DNA of 64,000 nucleotides from Blasia pusilla (GCA_050084515.1 CM114275.1:24490001-24554000); one strand, 5' to 3'; positions 34,601 to 47,790 are shown, counted from the first letter of the stretch. Numbers and translations: made by a program. The notes: generated from the sequence alone by a model not told the origin.

Positions 34601-37600
34601 GCGCCTAGCGGTTCCAACTGTCCGATGAACATCCAATGAGTTCCTCACCAAGACTCACACGAAGTGAATCTCGGTTGGAATCCAAGTGTGGCGTACAAAG
34701 TCCACTCCCTTGGATCAGGTTTGGGTTTCGGGTTTCCGCGCCAAACTCCCGTTTCATCCCGTGCCTCTGAAACGCCGTTTGGCGCCCAAAGTGGGGTTTC
34801 GTTTCCCGAGACATCTCAGAGAAGGTACTCCCCTTACTAGTACTTCTGGGGATCTCTGGGGGCCCCCTACATTTAGGGAAAGACACCCGGGCCCTTCCAA
34901 TTGGCCCTCAACCCGATTGCTCTCTGAATCGTTTTCGGCCAATATCTCAGCCTGTACTTATGCGTTTGCTGAGATCTTTAATGCGTTGGAAGCGTCTCAA
35001 GATCAGCTTTCCAACGCGCCCTTACTTGTCCCGAACGCATCTCGGAGCTCAACGTTATGGTCCTAAACACAGTCAGATTCTCCCAAACGCTAGTCATGTT
35101 CCAAACTGGTTCTCACCTCTTTGGCAACCAACCTCCAAGACTCAACTCATCTCAAGTCTCGCTCGCGTTTGGTCTAGGTTTCTGGTCGCGACCACTAACG
35201 CATGAAACGCACAACTCGTTCGCGTTTCGTCTCTTAGACTTTTCCAAGAGACTCTACCAAACGCCTCTCCAGCGCAAACCTCGGGGCGTGAGTTCCTTTG
35301 AGTTCTGATGTTTCGCTTGGCACGTATTTGGTGTTGTTTGGTTATGAGGGTCGCGACACTCACCCCTCCTTAGAAGGTTGATGTCCTCATCAACGCAAAC
35401 CTTATTGATGTTAAGTTCTGGGAAGCCGACCCTTAACACGTAATCGCGTTCGTAGCTAACCCGCAATTCCTCTTTTGGCTTAAGTCTTAGGTTTGTCGCT
35501 AAAAGACTTACACTTATTAGCTCCTCGCCGATGAGCCTAGACTAGTTTCGCCAAACTAATCTAACTATCAAAATAAGCTCACTAAGTCCGCAACCTAACA
35601 CTTCACTCACTATTTGTAAACAACCGCTTTGTCTACCTAGCCAACTCAGACTACTTTTGGGTCACTTGTATTCCACCTAGGCGCGTCACTAAGTTCATTC
35701 ATGAAACATGAATGAGATCACCACAAACCCCAAGACAGACTCATCCGCCTCGCCGACGTTAGGGCGAGCCCAAATGCTAGTACTTCAACACTTGGTCCCG
35801 ATCTAGATGCCTTATCTCAATACAAGCTCTCACCTCAAATACTCATTGTTTGGTCTCCTTGACTTACATCCTAAGCATATGAAGAACTACTCATTGCCTT
35901 GCACAAACCAAACTCAAAATTACAATACAAGCATCGAATCTCCAAATCCATGTCTTCTTTATTGCAACAACTAAACCTTTCTAGTTACAACGGGTTATCG
36001 CCCAAGCTTTCCGGTCACAAGTTATGTCCATTGCTTCACCATGTACTAACGCGACGTGCCTTTCTTGCATCCATCTCAAGTCACGCAATGCTTCTTGGCG
36101 CATGTTCTAGATCCGCCTCCGCAATCCAAGTCGCTTCTTTCACATGATAGCCTTTCACTTGACCAAGTACTCGTGATTTGGTGGCCCTACGCCTGGAACG
36201 CAGAATAGTCTCAACCTCGAACTCTGGTTCCTCATTTTCGATGACCGGTTGTGGTCTCAACATCCTCCTTCGCTCCGACGACATTGTCTTGAAGATACTT
36301 CTTCAATAATGACACATGGAAAGTCGGGTGAATCTTGAACTCGATTGGCAGCTCCAACGTGTACACATCCTCAAACGGCCTTGCCTTGATCACATACGGT
36401 CCAGCATACTTGGCTGACAATTTCGCAGACAATTCTTTCGGAAGAGTGAGATTCTTAACACTCAACCACACTTGTTCCCCAACTTGGAAACTCACATGGC
36501 GCCGACTTTTGTTAGCATGCTTTACGTACCTTAGTTGAACCTTGGCGAGACTTTCTCTCGCTCGCTCTTGTCGTTCCTGCATTTCCACTAACAAACATTC
36601 CGCCGTTGCTTGACGAGTGTGTGTCGATGTGTTGCCCTTCGAAAGAGCTAAGTCAAGAGGCCCTTCTGGTTCTCTTTGATACGCCAGAAGAAACAAGGAT
36701 TCTCCGGTTGCAGAATGCTTAGTCGAGTTGTAACAATACTCAGCCATACTTAACCACTTGGCCCAATCTCTTTGGTCCGCACTCACGTAATTCCGTAAGT
36801 ATTGGTTTACGACCGAAGTTTTTTTTTTCCGTTTGCCCATCCGCTTGAGGATGGAAGGCCGCATTAAAGCCGAGTTTGGTCGGAACCTCCTGAATAGATG
36901 TTTCCAAAAGGCACCGTAAACTTCGATCCCGATTGGACACAATGCTCCTAGGCAATCCGGCGCACGCCACCAACCATCCAGAATAGTTGGGAAGTCGCGT
37001 GAGGCCGTCGCACTCTCTCGTCGGCACAAACCTCCCCAACTTGCTAAACCGATCAACTATCACAAGTATAGCGTTGTATCCCTCAGATTCGAAGACTCGT
37101 AATGAAATCCATGCTAATGCTTTGCAAGGGTCCCTCCGGATTGGCAAAGGATGAAGTAAACCTTGTTTCTTCAAGATAAGACATGCGGTTCGCTGGGCAG
37201 TCACGCATGTTTTCACATATTGAGCAACATCTTCCTTCATGTTGGGCCGTAAGAACCTCTTAGACAAAACAAAGAAGAGTGGATTTCTCCCCTTTGTGTC
37301 CCGCCAAAGGTCCATCATGACATTCCACAAACACCTTGGTCCGTAGCTTGCCTTGGCCTACATAGATCCTCTCGCTTAAACCTTAGCAAGCCGTGTCTCA
37401 AACTCAGATTGGCCACCTTCTCGCCCCGCTTTAACTTCCCAAGGTACTCCTCGCTTGCTCATCCTTCATGTATCCTTCACTAATCCTTCTTTCCAGGTCT
37501 ATTTCATTAGGGAACATTGCTCTCAACACTTGTGTCGCCGATGGCATGTGTTCATCCTCGCGACTTAACGATCCGGAATGACATTGTCTTTCCCGGCTTG

Positions 37601-40600
37601 TGGATTAGCTCCACATTCATCAACGCCAAGGTATCATGCCACCGGTTGTTTTGGCGCCACGCGATCCTGGTCTCAAAATACTTGAGCGATATGTTATCGG
37701 TGAATACTCGAGTCTTGTGAAGTCCCAAATAGTGACGCCACTTCCTCAAGCAATGAACCACCGCAAACAACTCTTTCTCATGAGTAGGCCATCTCCTTTC
37801 GTGTCGGTCAGCTTCTTGCTTTCGTATGCTACTCAGTCTCCCTTTTGCACCAACATTCCGCAATCGCGAAATCACTAGCATCCGTGGTGCACCTCGAACG
37901 GTTGTTCAAACTCCGGCGCTTTCAGAATCGGTTTCGCGAGAGGATCTCTTTGACTCGATTGAACGCTTTATCCACTTCCTGGTCCATGTAGTATTGGCAA
38001 ACTTTGCGGTCCAATCCGTGAGAGGTTTCACTATGCCCGAAAAATTCTTCACGTATGTCCGTAAAATCGATGACTCCGATGAACCTTCGCGATCCCTTCA
38101 CCGTGGAAGGCGGTTCCCCATTCGGCAATCGCGCTCACCTTTTCCATGTCCGACTCACTCCATCCGCGACCGACCACATGTCCCAAGAACTTGATCTTCG
38201 CCAAACCGAACTCACTCTTATCCGCATTCGCATACAAATTTTGTTCGCCTAAGTTTCTCAAACACCGTCTTCAAATGTCGAGCGTGCTCCTCTAGTGTTT
38301 TCGAATAGATGAGTATGTCATCTATATAGATGATCACAAACTCATCCGTCTCCTTGTGAAATATGGAGTTCATCAAAGTGGTAAACGCCGGAGGCGCATT
38401 ACAAAGACCGAAGGCATTACTACAAACTCGAACGAACGTATCTCGTCCCCCTGGTCTTTTCTACATCCGCTTCGGCAATCCGAATCTGATAATATCTTGA
38501 TTTCAGGTCAATCCGCTGAAATACTTGGCACCCGACAATCGATCAAAGAGGTCATCCATCCTCGTAGAGGATAGTTATTCCTTACCGTCACTTTATTCAG
38601 CGCCCGATAATCAACACAGAGTCTCAACTTCCCATCCTTCTTCTTGACAAAGAGGACGGGCGCCCCATAAGGTGACTTGCTCATTCGGATGTAACCCTCT
38701 CTAGGAGTTCACCCAACTGTTTCTTCAACTCAGAAAGTTCCTCTTGATTCAACCTATATGGTGCCTTTGAAGGTGGTTGAGATCCTGGTATCACCTCAAT
38801 CTTATGATCAACCGCCCTATGTGGTGGCAACTCAGTCGGAAGCTCCTTAGTCAACACATCTTCAAATTCTTTCACAACTCTCTTGAGTGTTTCAGGATCT
38901 CCCTTGAAGCTGAGTTCTGATCTCTGATCTTGCGCTTGCATCATCCTCTACTCGTCTCATCAAGCAAAGGAATCCTTCCTCTAACTCGCCAAACTCGTCC
39001 TCGTGATGGCGTTCACCAACTCCGTCTTTCTAGGCACCTCACGAACCAATCGACGTCCGTCCGCTTGCCGTTAACCAAGACGCTTAACCTCAACGGTCTC
39101 CGCCCGTTCCACCTCATACGCATCCAAGAACGTGTTCCCAAGACTCGTCGATACCGCCCATCTCGCAAATCAGTAAAATTCTCCTTCAACTCAAATACTC
39201 CGCATCTCACAACTAGCCCTAAAACCAGATCTGATGTCTGGTGGGATTTTCCTCCCGCGAATCCTACCCTAATGGGTTCATCCGCTTTGGTGGTTGGCAA
39301 TCCCAACGTTTTACGATTCTCGGACTCAAGAATGAGTGCGAAGCACCAGATCAACGAGCAACATCACATCGCGATTAGCGATCTTGGATCCTAGGTAAAC
39401 CAAATTGGGCGCCCTCTTGGTGACTTGTAGAGATGTATCTAGATCTCCTCCGATAAATGCTTAGCGGCAAACGCAATCATACTCGGTTTACTAACCTTGG
39501 GCCTCACACATTCCTTAGCCATATGCAGGGGTTCGCCACAATTATAACAAATCACTTTGGCATTCGTTGACTTTCAGAACGGCGGCCCCTTCGGCTTCAA
39601 GCGTTGAGTTCCACTCGTTTGGCCAAGCGAGAGACCCTCCGTGGTCGCGCTCACCCCCATTCCAAACCCTCTTGGATGTCCCTTTATTCTTCTCAGAACT
39701 TAGAAAAACTTTTGGTCTCAAAGGGTTTGGGTGTTGACCTCATCGTCCCCAATCCGCTCGGCTAGTCTCAAGAGGTCCGCGACGCGTCTCGGGAATGTGA
39801 GGCATACTTAAAGAGAGCCTTCTCGGCACTCGGTTTGAGCCCACTTAGAAGATCACCTTTTAGTATGTTCGTCGTGGAAAGTGCACTCATGAGCGCACTA
39901 AACTCTCGACATAAGCACCAAGTGATCCACTCGCAACCTCACCACCTCCATGCCATCGCGGTACTCTGATATTCCGGAGTGAATCGGTTCCCAATCAACT
40001 CCTTGAAATCTTCCCAACTCAACGTTTTCCCACGACCTAGATGTTCTTTCCGGTGAGCCGTCCACCAATGGAGAGCGTGATCCTTCAAAACGTGACCGCC
40101 ATAAATCACCTTGTCTTGTTCATCCGCTTTGCGCTGAAATAGAGTTCGAGTTCCGTTAGAAACTTGCTCACTTTCCGAGAACGCCCCATTCCCGTGAATG
40201 GCGTTGGCAAATTAGTCTTACAAAGCTTCTTGCCGTAACTAGAGGCTCCATTTGACTTGAATTCGAGATCACCTTGCTCTGTTCACCATCCGTCCGCCAT
40301 CACCTTCATCAATCCCATCATTTGGGTATAAAAGGCCGGATCGTTTAAGTTTGGACCCAAGGTCCCGCGAAAAGATTTTCGGTTGGAACATCCTCATGTC
40401 GGGACTCGCACTTCGGGAGTCGCAAATTCCACCTCCGGCTCTCGGTCCGTCATTGATTCGTCTCTTGGCTTCTTTGCTTTGACTCGCGGTTTCTCGGTTC
40501 TTCGCCTTGGTCGCCATTTGCGAAGTCGTCGCCTTTTCTCAGATCTCCTCCTCGCCTCTTGCGTTCCTCCTCCCGGCGTCGCGGTCTTCCGGCTACCTTG

Positions 40601-42421
40601 AGTTCTCCCCAAACGCCCAGATCTTCAACGACCCCAAGTTCACGTTCATCAAGGAATTGCTCGATACCACGTGTCGTGCGCCTACTCTCCTTGAACGTTA
40701 ATCTTGTTTGTTGCGGAAGCGCGTTGATGAGGTCACGCTCTCAACGCTGATCCGCATCCAAACACGCACTTCGGTTAGTCGGGTCTTGGATCAATCAGCG
40801 GGATTACTTTCCGAGTTCTCGTTTGGACTCTCTCTTCAAGCTCAACCTTCCTAGTTTCGCGGTTTCCAACACGGGCAAGTCTCAAAAGACTTGGGGAGAC
40901 TTTTCTGGTCGGTTCAGAACTCAAACGGGCGTTTCGCGCCTAGCGGTTCCAACTGTCCGATGAACATCCAATGAGTTCCTCACCAAGACTCACTCAGTGA
41001 ATTGGTTGGAATCCAAGTGTGGCGTACAAAGTCCACTCCTTGGATCAGGTTTGGGTTTGGGTTTCGCGCCAAACTCCCGTTTCATCCCGTGCCTCTCAAA
41101 CGCCGTTTGGCGCCCAAAGTGGGGTTTCGTTTCCGAGACATCTCAGAGAAGGTACTCCCCTTACTAGTACTTCTGGGGATCTCTGGGGCCCCCTACATTT
41201 AGGAAAGACACCGGGCCCTTCCATTGGCCCTCAACCCGATTGCTCTCTGAATCGTTTTCGGCCAATATCTCAGCCTGTACTTATGCGTTTGCTGAGATCT
41301 TTAATGCGTTGGAAGCGTCTCAAGATCAGCTTTCCAACGCGCCCTTACTTGTCCCGAACGCATCTCGGAGCTCAACGTTATGGTCCTAAACACAGTCAGA
41401 TTCTCCCAAACGCTAGTCATGTTCCAAACTGGTTCTCACCTCTTTGGCAACCAACCTCCAAGACTCAACTCATCTCAAGTCTCGGCTCGCGTTTGGTCTA
41501 GGTTTCCTGGTCGCGACCACTAACGCATGAAACGCACAACTGTTCGCGTTTCGTCTCTTAGACTTTTCCAAGAGACTCTACCAAACGCCTCTCCAAAGCG
41601 CAAACCTCGCGGCGTGAGTTCCTTTGAGTTCTGATGTTTCGCTTGGCACGTATTTGGTGTTGTTTGGTTATGAGGGTCGCGACAAGGTGTGTCATCAAGG
41701 GATTGGCATTACGCAAGTGAGCTAATGAGGAGTGTGGAAGGCTCTTGGTGAGTCTGAGTGCTTAAGCATTTAAGGTAGGCTTGTCATCACGGCATTCTTC
41801 CAAGATTCGAAAGAACGGGGTAATTTGAGAAGTGGTAGTGGAGTGACACAGAGTGGAGTGAGGTATCGAGGGGTTTCAAGTGAGGAACCACGCGACTCCC
41901 ATCCGTGGTTGGATGTCATCACTAGACAACGGCCTTGTGACGAGGGCGTGGAAGGATTTTTTCCAGTATCTTGAGGGTCCTCTAATGGATGATTACACGG
42001 AGTTCTGATCTTTACACTCAGTAGAGATTGATGCCTCGAAGATGTATTTGGCTCTAGGCTCCACTCGAAACTTGACCCCATCCATTGACAACATCCGGAT
42101 AGCAACAAGCGGTAATTTGCGGTTGTCGAATACACAATGGTAGTTTAACGGTAGATGGTCGGTGAAGTTCAATAGTGGTGACTATTGTCCAATCCACGAC
42201 CTCCTCTCCTACAAAAAGTTCAGCAACACTTCCATGTTGATTTCTCCCACAACAAATCACAACCTAACTTTGGGCAGCATTTTCGCATGTCATTCTCTTG
42301 TAGAAAAAATTGCAAACAAAACATTCAAATGGATGACACTTGCTCTTGTGAGCCATCAAGTAGGGAACATAGTCCCCAACCTGAACCAACAATAAGAAAA
42401 TAACAATCTACCATATTGTAG

Positions 42422-42510
<89 letters not shown>

Positions 42511-45500
42511 CAATCCTTCTATCACTAACATGATAATCTATCGACTACCACTAACATGATAATCTCTAGAAGATAGTTACTTAAGTATGATGAAAAATCA
42601 GCCTTATCTATAAATTCAATGTAAGAATTGAAATCGAAGGATATTTTCTATGATATGATAAAATTTCAAAAAAATTGTGTTTATAGGAATGGTGAGGTCA
42701 AAGCTTCATGCTCTCGATTTTCTATTGATGGAAGTTGGATTGCGATTGGCACACAATTTGGAACTGTCGAGGTGACCCTTTTTAAATCTTTTAAGGCTGA
42801 TCCAAAAATAATGCATTCCTTGTCATTCTCCCTCTATGTAATAGGCGAGAAGATCACTAACATTTACAACTTTTATAAATTATCTTTCTTTACTTTCTAA
42901 TATGAAATGTGGTGAATTTTTTTTTTAATAGGTCCTTTTGTCTCCCATGAATTCACAAGATAATAAAAAAGAGGAGTGTTTTTTTATGATATATCCCTTA
43001 TATGTTTTCCAAAGAAAACCTTCAGCTTCATACTTAAATAGAGAATATAAAAGAAAAAATTGTGTAATGAGACAATTCTACCTTTTGATGTTTTGTTATT
43101 TGTAATTGTCTAAGGCTCCATAGATTCATAGTGTAGTAGATGGAAGACTCGCCTTCACATTGGATATTGCAAAATTTGGCCTTAAAAGATGGCCTTGCAC
43201 AACCTTGTGTATTCGACCTTCAAAACCAGGGGATTCCTCATTCAACGTATTGCTCAATTGTGGTATATGCTTCTCTACAATTCTTGATAGAGTATTAGTT
43301 TGAAAAGTTAACAAAAAATTTTATTTTATTTGAAGTATTTGATTTTTTATAGATTCGTAACTCATATCGTAATTTAGAGTCAATATTGAGAGCTAAAGAA
43401 ATATTTTTCTATTTCAGATATAAGTGGACAAATTCACTATTGGCATATAACATCTGGAACATACCTAGGCACCTCCAAAGAGCCAAATAATAATATCTAC
43501 TCGATTGATTTTCATCCCATGGGAACGAAGTATGCAACCTCAGGAAGTGATTGTAAGGTAGAATATATTTTCTCCGTCAATATAAAGCATGTATGATTAT
43601 TGCACTTATTTGACATATCCATCCTTTGCCCATAAAAGATTGATTCATATATATATATATCCTCATCCTCTTGACAAGGGATTGGATTTGATGTGATATA
43701 GATACGAGTTTATGATGCCACTACAAGAGAACTATTACACCTCTTACATGGAGGGTAAGGTCAAACGCATCTTCAAATAAGTGAATAATTTTCAGATGTT
43801 GAATGATCTTACCATGATTAGTACCAGTGTCATTGATAACTTATTTTTCATGAAATAGCTTCATATAAGAAGGGATTTATCGTAATAGAAATTTTCTTCG
43901 CTTGAATATATAGAATGATAAAAAAAAAAAAAAAAAATTTATATTCTCATATTTGATTATTGTCTACCAGAGATGGGAAAAATACAGTTGGACACAGTAA
44001 TCGAGTCTTTGCAGTCAAATGGCATCCAATTGATGTTCATGTTGCTTTAAGCGGTGGATGGGATAACACTATTCAGGGGAGCTCTATTCTTCCAATTATG
44101 AAATTATTACCATTATGAAGTTTATGTTTGATCAACATTAATTAATATATCTTCACTGATTTGTGAAAACAAAAAATAATTTATTCTAGCGTATAAGGAA
44201 GTTGTTGAAACTTACGATCATGGTTTTAACTATGAAAGAATATATCCTATAAACAAATGAATCCAAGTGATGGCAACTAACATTACTATCTTTATTTATA
44301 CTTAGTTCACATTGTGTTTTCTTTAATATCTTATTTTTGTTTAGAAATTTTGAACCTAGTTATCATCCATGTCTCAATTCATGAAATAATCATGCATTTT
44401 TAGATATCCATTTAGTAGTGATAAAAAATGATAAATGAATTTTGTTGATAATTTCATGTGGTGTATATCTTGGTAGATTTGGGATTTGAGGACAAGCCAT
44501 TCTGTACGAAGCATATTTGGCCCAAAGATTTGTGGAGATTCCTTAGATGTGAGGTCCACGGGTAATATGATCTTAACGGGTTCTTGGCGAAGAACCCTTC
44601 AACTGCAGGTTTGTTGATCATAAGGTTGACATTTCTTTGGGATTATCAAAAGTGAAAATAATTTTCTTTTATGAAAAAATTGAGATGTGTTGATCATAAA
44701 ATAATCACTTTATCAACTTGTGCTTTAGCTATGTGGATGATTGATAAATTAATAAATCAAAAAATAAATAGATTCATGGCGGGTTGATATATTCCAAAAA
44801 ATCCATCTACTAAAGTTTTTAATGTGGTTATTCCTCCAAGCTAGGAATGGGATTATGGCACTGGAAATTTATTTAGAAACATTCCATGGCCTTCCAACAA
44901 AGATGAGGTACAGCATTTTAAATATAGATTATTTCAAAATATCCTAAGTTGATTAAAAAGTAACTTTTTTTTTCCTTTTCAGATATATGCTCTTAAATTA
45001 AATCTAAGCTAATGAAGGGGTTTTGATCTTGTGTGTAGTCTTGTCATCTTTATGCTGCTAAATATGGCAATGGTTTATCAAAAAATGTTTTTGGGGCCGG
45101 AGGAAGTGGATCGAATGAAACTTGCCTTTTTTCTCTAGAAACTGGACAGGTTTGGAATTCCTTTAGATGATGGAATATTTACTACTTCGTATAAAAATTA
45201 AAATTATTAATTATTAAAATAAAGATTTTTTTATATTCTATGATTATTTTGAATGAAAATTTCAGAAATATTTAAAGAATGTGAAAATCTTGGTATGCAG
45301 ATAACAGCAATATTTCCTCAACATGCTAAAGGTGAGTTTTAACTTCTGATGTTTTGTGAAAGATGACTTTAGTTTGTATAATAGTAGATTCCGATCCACC
45401 TACCATAATATATATATATCAATCATGAATATTAGATTGGTATGCATGATTCAAGAATGAATGAAACAAAATTGAGTTGTGAATGCTTTTCCCTTATCCA

Positions 45501-46146
45501 ACATATCAAATGAGAATTCAAGAAAATTTTTATTTATTTATGGTAAGGCTTTATATTTCTCAACTATTTACACAGAACTAGAAAATTAAGATTGATAAAT
45601 ATATTTATACTAGTTTATTCTATATAATAATAGAAAAGTGTAAAGATAAAAAATAAGTCTAATAATTGCGTTTATTTCTATAATTATTTTCTATAGTATG
45701 TTAATCAAATCAAAATGATAAGGAGATGAATTGATTCGTCATGAATTTGTACCAACCACTTAGATATGTAAACTAATTTTTATTGTAATTTTTTTTTTAC
45801 TTTTCTCATATATGAAAAGATGGACGATGGAAGATAAAAGAAAATGCCACCGACCCAAGATAGTGCAATCTTAGAAATTATAATCGAAAAGTTTTGATTG
45901 TAGAGGATTTGTTCTTATTTGAAGTATTTTTTACTCAACTTTTGATATGGGATTTTCTTTAAAGTTTGTCATTCCCATGAACTAAATTAGATCCACTACT
46001 AATTCATAACTCCATTAATTTTAAGATTTAGTATTATTTGTTTTGTAGCAACATTTGATATGAACTTTTCTTGGGATGGAAGTCTTCTTGCTACTACAAT
46101 GGAAGATGGCGTAAATATTGTTGATATGAAGAAAATTTCCAATTAG
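31695..46146 (+). CDS. WD40-repeat protein gene, ten visible exons
   Basis: A beta-propeller scaffold protein. Exons, all with AG/GT borders except as noted: 31695-31885 (ATG; acceptor at 31669 suggests a 5' UTR intron), 42687-42771, 43418-43557, 43702-43754, 43971-44076, 44477-44608, 44845-44907, 45039-45149, 45301-45331, 46049-46146 (TAG). The first junction is in phase (codon AT|G). WD-type strands: '[20 protein letters not shown]', [17 protein letters not shown], '[18 protein letters not shown]', '[20 protein letters not shown]', [55 protein letters not shown]. Two oddities: the 42771/43418 junction is out of phase (an exon may be missing) and the donor at 44076 is GG not GT. The family is certain; the specific role is unknown. 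The gene could be a recent pseudogene. Confidence 0.82.
32260..32556. mobile_element. MITE-like element, copy a
   Basis: Imperfect terminal inverted repeats of about 45 bp: CATGGACAAGTTTGTCCCATGG at the left and CCCATGGACACGTTC...CATGGACAAAG read inward from the right. The interior (AAGGCAAGGGCA, GGGGGGAGGGAGT, GAAGAAACAAGAAAATATGG) recurs at 47797-48063. It is noncoding, purine-rich on the plus strand, and lies in the large first intron of the WD40 gene. Target duplication not identified. Confidence 0.6.
32638..33117 (+). repeat. Terminal repeat A of MT-gypsy copy III
   Basis: It aligns with 50649-51128 and 60479-60957: TGTCAAATCT at the start, GATGTTGGATGAGGTTGG, the hairpin GAAGAGCCTTTTGGCTCTTC at 32888-32907, and GAGTGGAGTTTTAGGCC near the end. 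It is then joined to the same leader as A1 in copy II, without a B segment. Confidence 0.8.
34328..34332. other. Target-site duplication of the chromovirus, left copy (AGGTG)
   Basis: AGGTG precedes TGTCGTGCG; the same pentamer follows the right LTR at 41685-41689. Removing the element restores a continuous MT-gypsy leader (compare 52290-52320). Confidence 0.92.
34333..35358 (-). repeat. Chromovirus 3' LTR
   Basis: 1026 bp, starts TGTCGTGCGCC and ends GGGTCGCGACA on the plus strand; pairs with 40672-41684. The purine tract lies just outside at 35359-35372. Confidence 0.93.
36090..36270 (-). pseudogene. Chromodomain at the end of chromovirus integrase
   Basis: The minus-strand frame reads [20 protein letters not shown], then [19 protein letters not shown], the classic chromodomain pattern (E-x-E-x-IL...GY...W...DL). 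It follows integrase after a short frame change near 36240. In chromoviruses this domain is thought to guide integration to chromatin with methylated H3K9. Confidence 0.92.
36232..37330 (-). pseudogene. Chromovirus integrase
   Basis: Minus-strand pieces show the catalytic core with [14 protein letters not shown], the second Asp in [12 protein letters not shown], and [11 protein letters not shown] with the Glu, then the C-terminal region ending in [14 protein letters not shown] (GPY/F module) and the '[14 protein letters not shown]' box. A frameshift in a poly-A/T tract near 36820 joins two frames. It inserts the element cDNA into the genome. Confidence 0.92.
37550..38140 (-). pseudogene. Chromovirus RNase H
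   Basis: Minus-strand fragments: [12 protein letters not shown] before the domain, then [20 protein letters not shown] and the '[12 protein letters not shown]' box followed by LIHKPGK. Frameshifts occur near 37880 and 37950. Confidence 0.88.
38150..38944 (-). pseudogene. Chromovirus reverse transcriptase
   Basis: The start region has [20 protein letters not shown] and [20 protein letters not shown]. Next, [20 protein letters not shown] is readable near 38650-38590, and the active-site box [12 protein letters not shown] near 38330-38297, then [13 protein letters not shown]. Several frames are needed, so the gene is dead. Confidence 0.9.
39000..40517 (-). pseudogene. Chromovirus gag and protease
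   Basis: A zinc knuckle [14 protein letters not shown] is read on the minus strand at about 39510-39556. Further on, the protease motif SGASHSFL appears near 39340 with the preceding Asp lost to a 1-bp deletion. The upstream part to 40517 is charged gag sequence with many frame breaks. Confidence 0.78.
40672..41684 (-). repeat. Chromovirus 5' LTR
   Basis: 1013 bp, TGTCGTGCGCC to GTCGCGACA. AGGTG at 41685-41689 is the second target duplication. On the minus strand the primer site TGGTATCGAGC lies just outside at 40659-40669. Confidence 0.93.
42421..42506. repeat. Compound microsatellite (CT)n(TA)n
   Basis: Perfect CT dinucleotides run into a long TA tract, in the first visible intron of the WD40 gene between the truncated gypsy copy and exon 42687. 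Confidence 0.97.
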
Positions 46147-47790
46147 GTATTGTCAAGAGTTTCTTGAAAATGATGGAATTTAATAAATATATTTCAAAAG
46201 AAAACTTTATAGTTGCTTAATATAGTATTCAACTTGATAAAAGGAGCATTAGGCTACCTAGTTAAACTCTATGTTTCATATTAGGATTTAGCTGAATTGA
46301 TTGTAAGAAAATAAAAAATAAAAATCTCATGCTTTAATAAAAACTAATTTTTTACACAAGTAAAGTCTAGTAAAAATTGTAACATTCTCTTAGATATGAT
46401 CTTTATAGATTTATAAAAAACCAGAAAATTTATCCTTTTTTTCAAATTTATTGATGACATCTCAATTGGAACAAGAGAGAGAAAAAAATTTACAAAATGA
46501 AAATAATTTTCCTTTCGTTCTTCTTGATTTTTTAATCTTGGGGTTTAAATCTATAAATACGGGAGCATGCTTAATATAAATATATTAAGTAAATTTAGCT
46601 TCTATATATGATGGTTTATCTATAAGTTTTATTCTACATAGAAACTCAACCAAAATCATATTTTTCTTGCATTTTGTATCTATTTTCTTAACGCTCTTGT
46701 TTTCTTTCTTCACAAGTATTATTTATTTTAACACCTTTAGTTGCTCAAGCCATTCATTTTATAACCTTTTGTAAATTTTAATTGTGACACTATAGTGCAA
46801 TTGGGAATTAAACCTAAGACATTTATATACATCATCACATCATGAGGCCATACAATCTAAATCATTGGGAAACAAAATGCTCTCCAAATCACTCAATGAT
46901 AATCAAGCTAAACCAATCCTCTACTTGAGGGAATTGAGGTCTAATGTATTGTGGACTATACCTTCTCTTATGTAGTAAATGCTTGGAAGGCTTAATTGTA
47001 CAAAGTTGAGGGTCTTTAAGGCTCTGCTTGAGGCATATCCCTCTTCTCACCTGGAGGATTTAAAAGATGATGCGTGCACTGAAGTCACACAAACATGCAC
47101 AACATGTTAGTATGTTACTAACTAACAAAATTCCAAGAAACTTGGAGCTCCAAGAAGTTCTCATACAAGCCCCTCTAGGATAGCCTCTACACATAGGCCA
47201 CATGCGGAGGCTAGTATATGACTCAAGGCTTCCCACTCCCAACCATACAAACTTCTATTGGTCACACTATTTATTGGTGCTCAATTACATATAGCATAAA
47301 AAAACCATGCATGTGCACATCCCTGGGTAACGCATACTAAAAGCTACACATAGGTCATTATACATATATGTAGATCATAGAATAATCATGGCTGATCCTC
47401 TTGAATAAACATCACAAACTTACATCTTACACACATCCTATGCCAATGGATGCGCCCAAAATGCACCTTAACCATATGGATACTAATGCAAAGCTTGGAT
47501 CCATCATACCATCCAAATTACACAAGGTGATATGGTGCATGATTGGGCATATTTCCCTTCCACATCATGCCTTCAAAAACACTCTAACATTAAGTTTCTT
47601 AATGGCAGGAACTAATGCACTCACAAAAATAGTGCAAATTGCAATTAATCATGCGGTTCAAGGTTGTTAATAGGTTTTTTTAAGATATACATAATCTATA
47701 GGATGAAACCTATAAATATCAGTATCGTTTATTGTTACACATACTTCTATCCATGGTACACAAAAAACATACAAGTCTGTCACTAAGATG
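46147..47790. other. AT-rich intergenic stretch, nothing recognised
   Basis: No conserved coding pattern, tRNA or clear transposon end was seen. Short chance frames only. Confidence 0.6.

Larger units (their letters stand above)
34333..41684 (-). mobile_element. Complete Ty3/gypsy chromovirus, coding strand minus
   Basis: A 7.35-kb element with LTRs of about 1 kb (34333-35358, 40672-41684), 5-bp duplication AGGTG, initiator tRNA-Met-type primer site (minus strand TGGTATCGAGC, two bases from the right LTR) and a purine tract AAGGAGGGGTGAG next to the left LTR. Gag zinc knuckle, protease, RT, RNase H, DDE integrase with a GPY/F module and a chromodomain follow in order. LTRs are very similar, with differences mostly small deletions. 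Frameshifts in pol make it inactive. It split MT-gypsy copy III and is therefore younger. Confidence 0.95.
32638..42061 (+). mobile_element. MT-gypsy copy III, 3' truncated, split by the chromovirus
   Basis: Left part 32638-34332 carries the terminal repeat A (TGTCAAATCT...; to about 33117) and the same leader that follows A1 in copy II (AGAAAGATG, GGCAAGC, AGTTGCC). Right part 41685-42061 continues leader and gag start, with 'CTTGAGGGTCCTCTAATGGATGATTACA' and an in-frame TGA after MDDYTEF that copy II shares. Homology ends near 42061 inside gag. The chromovirus sits between with an AGGTG duplication. The whole lies in an intron of the WD40 gene. Confidence 0.85.
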
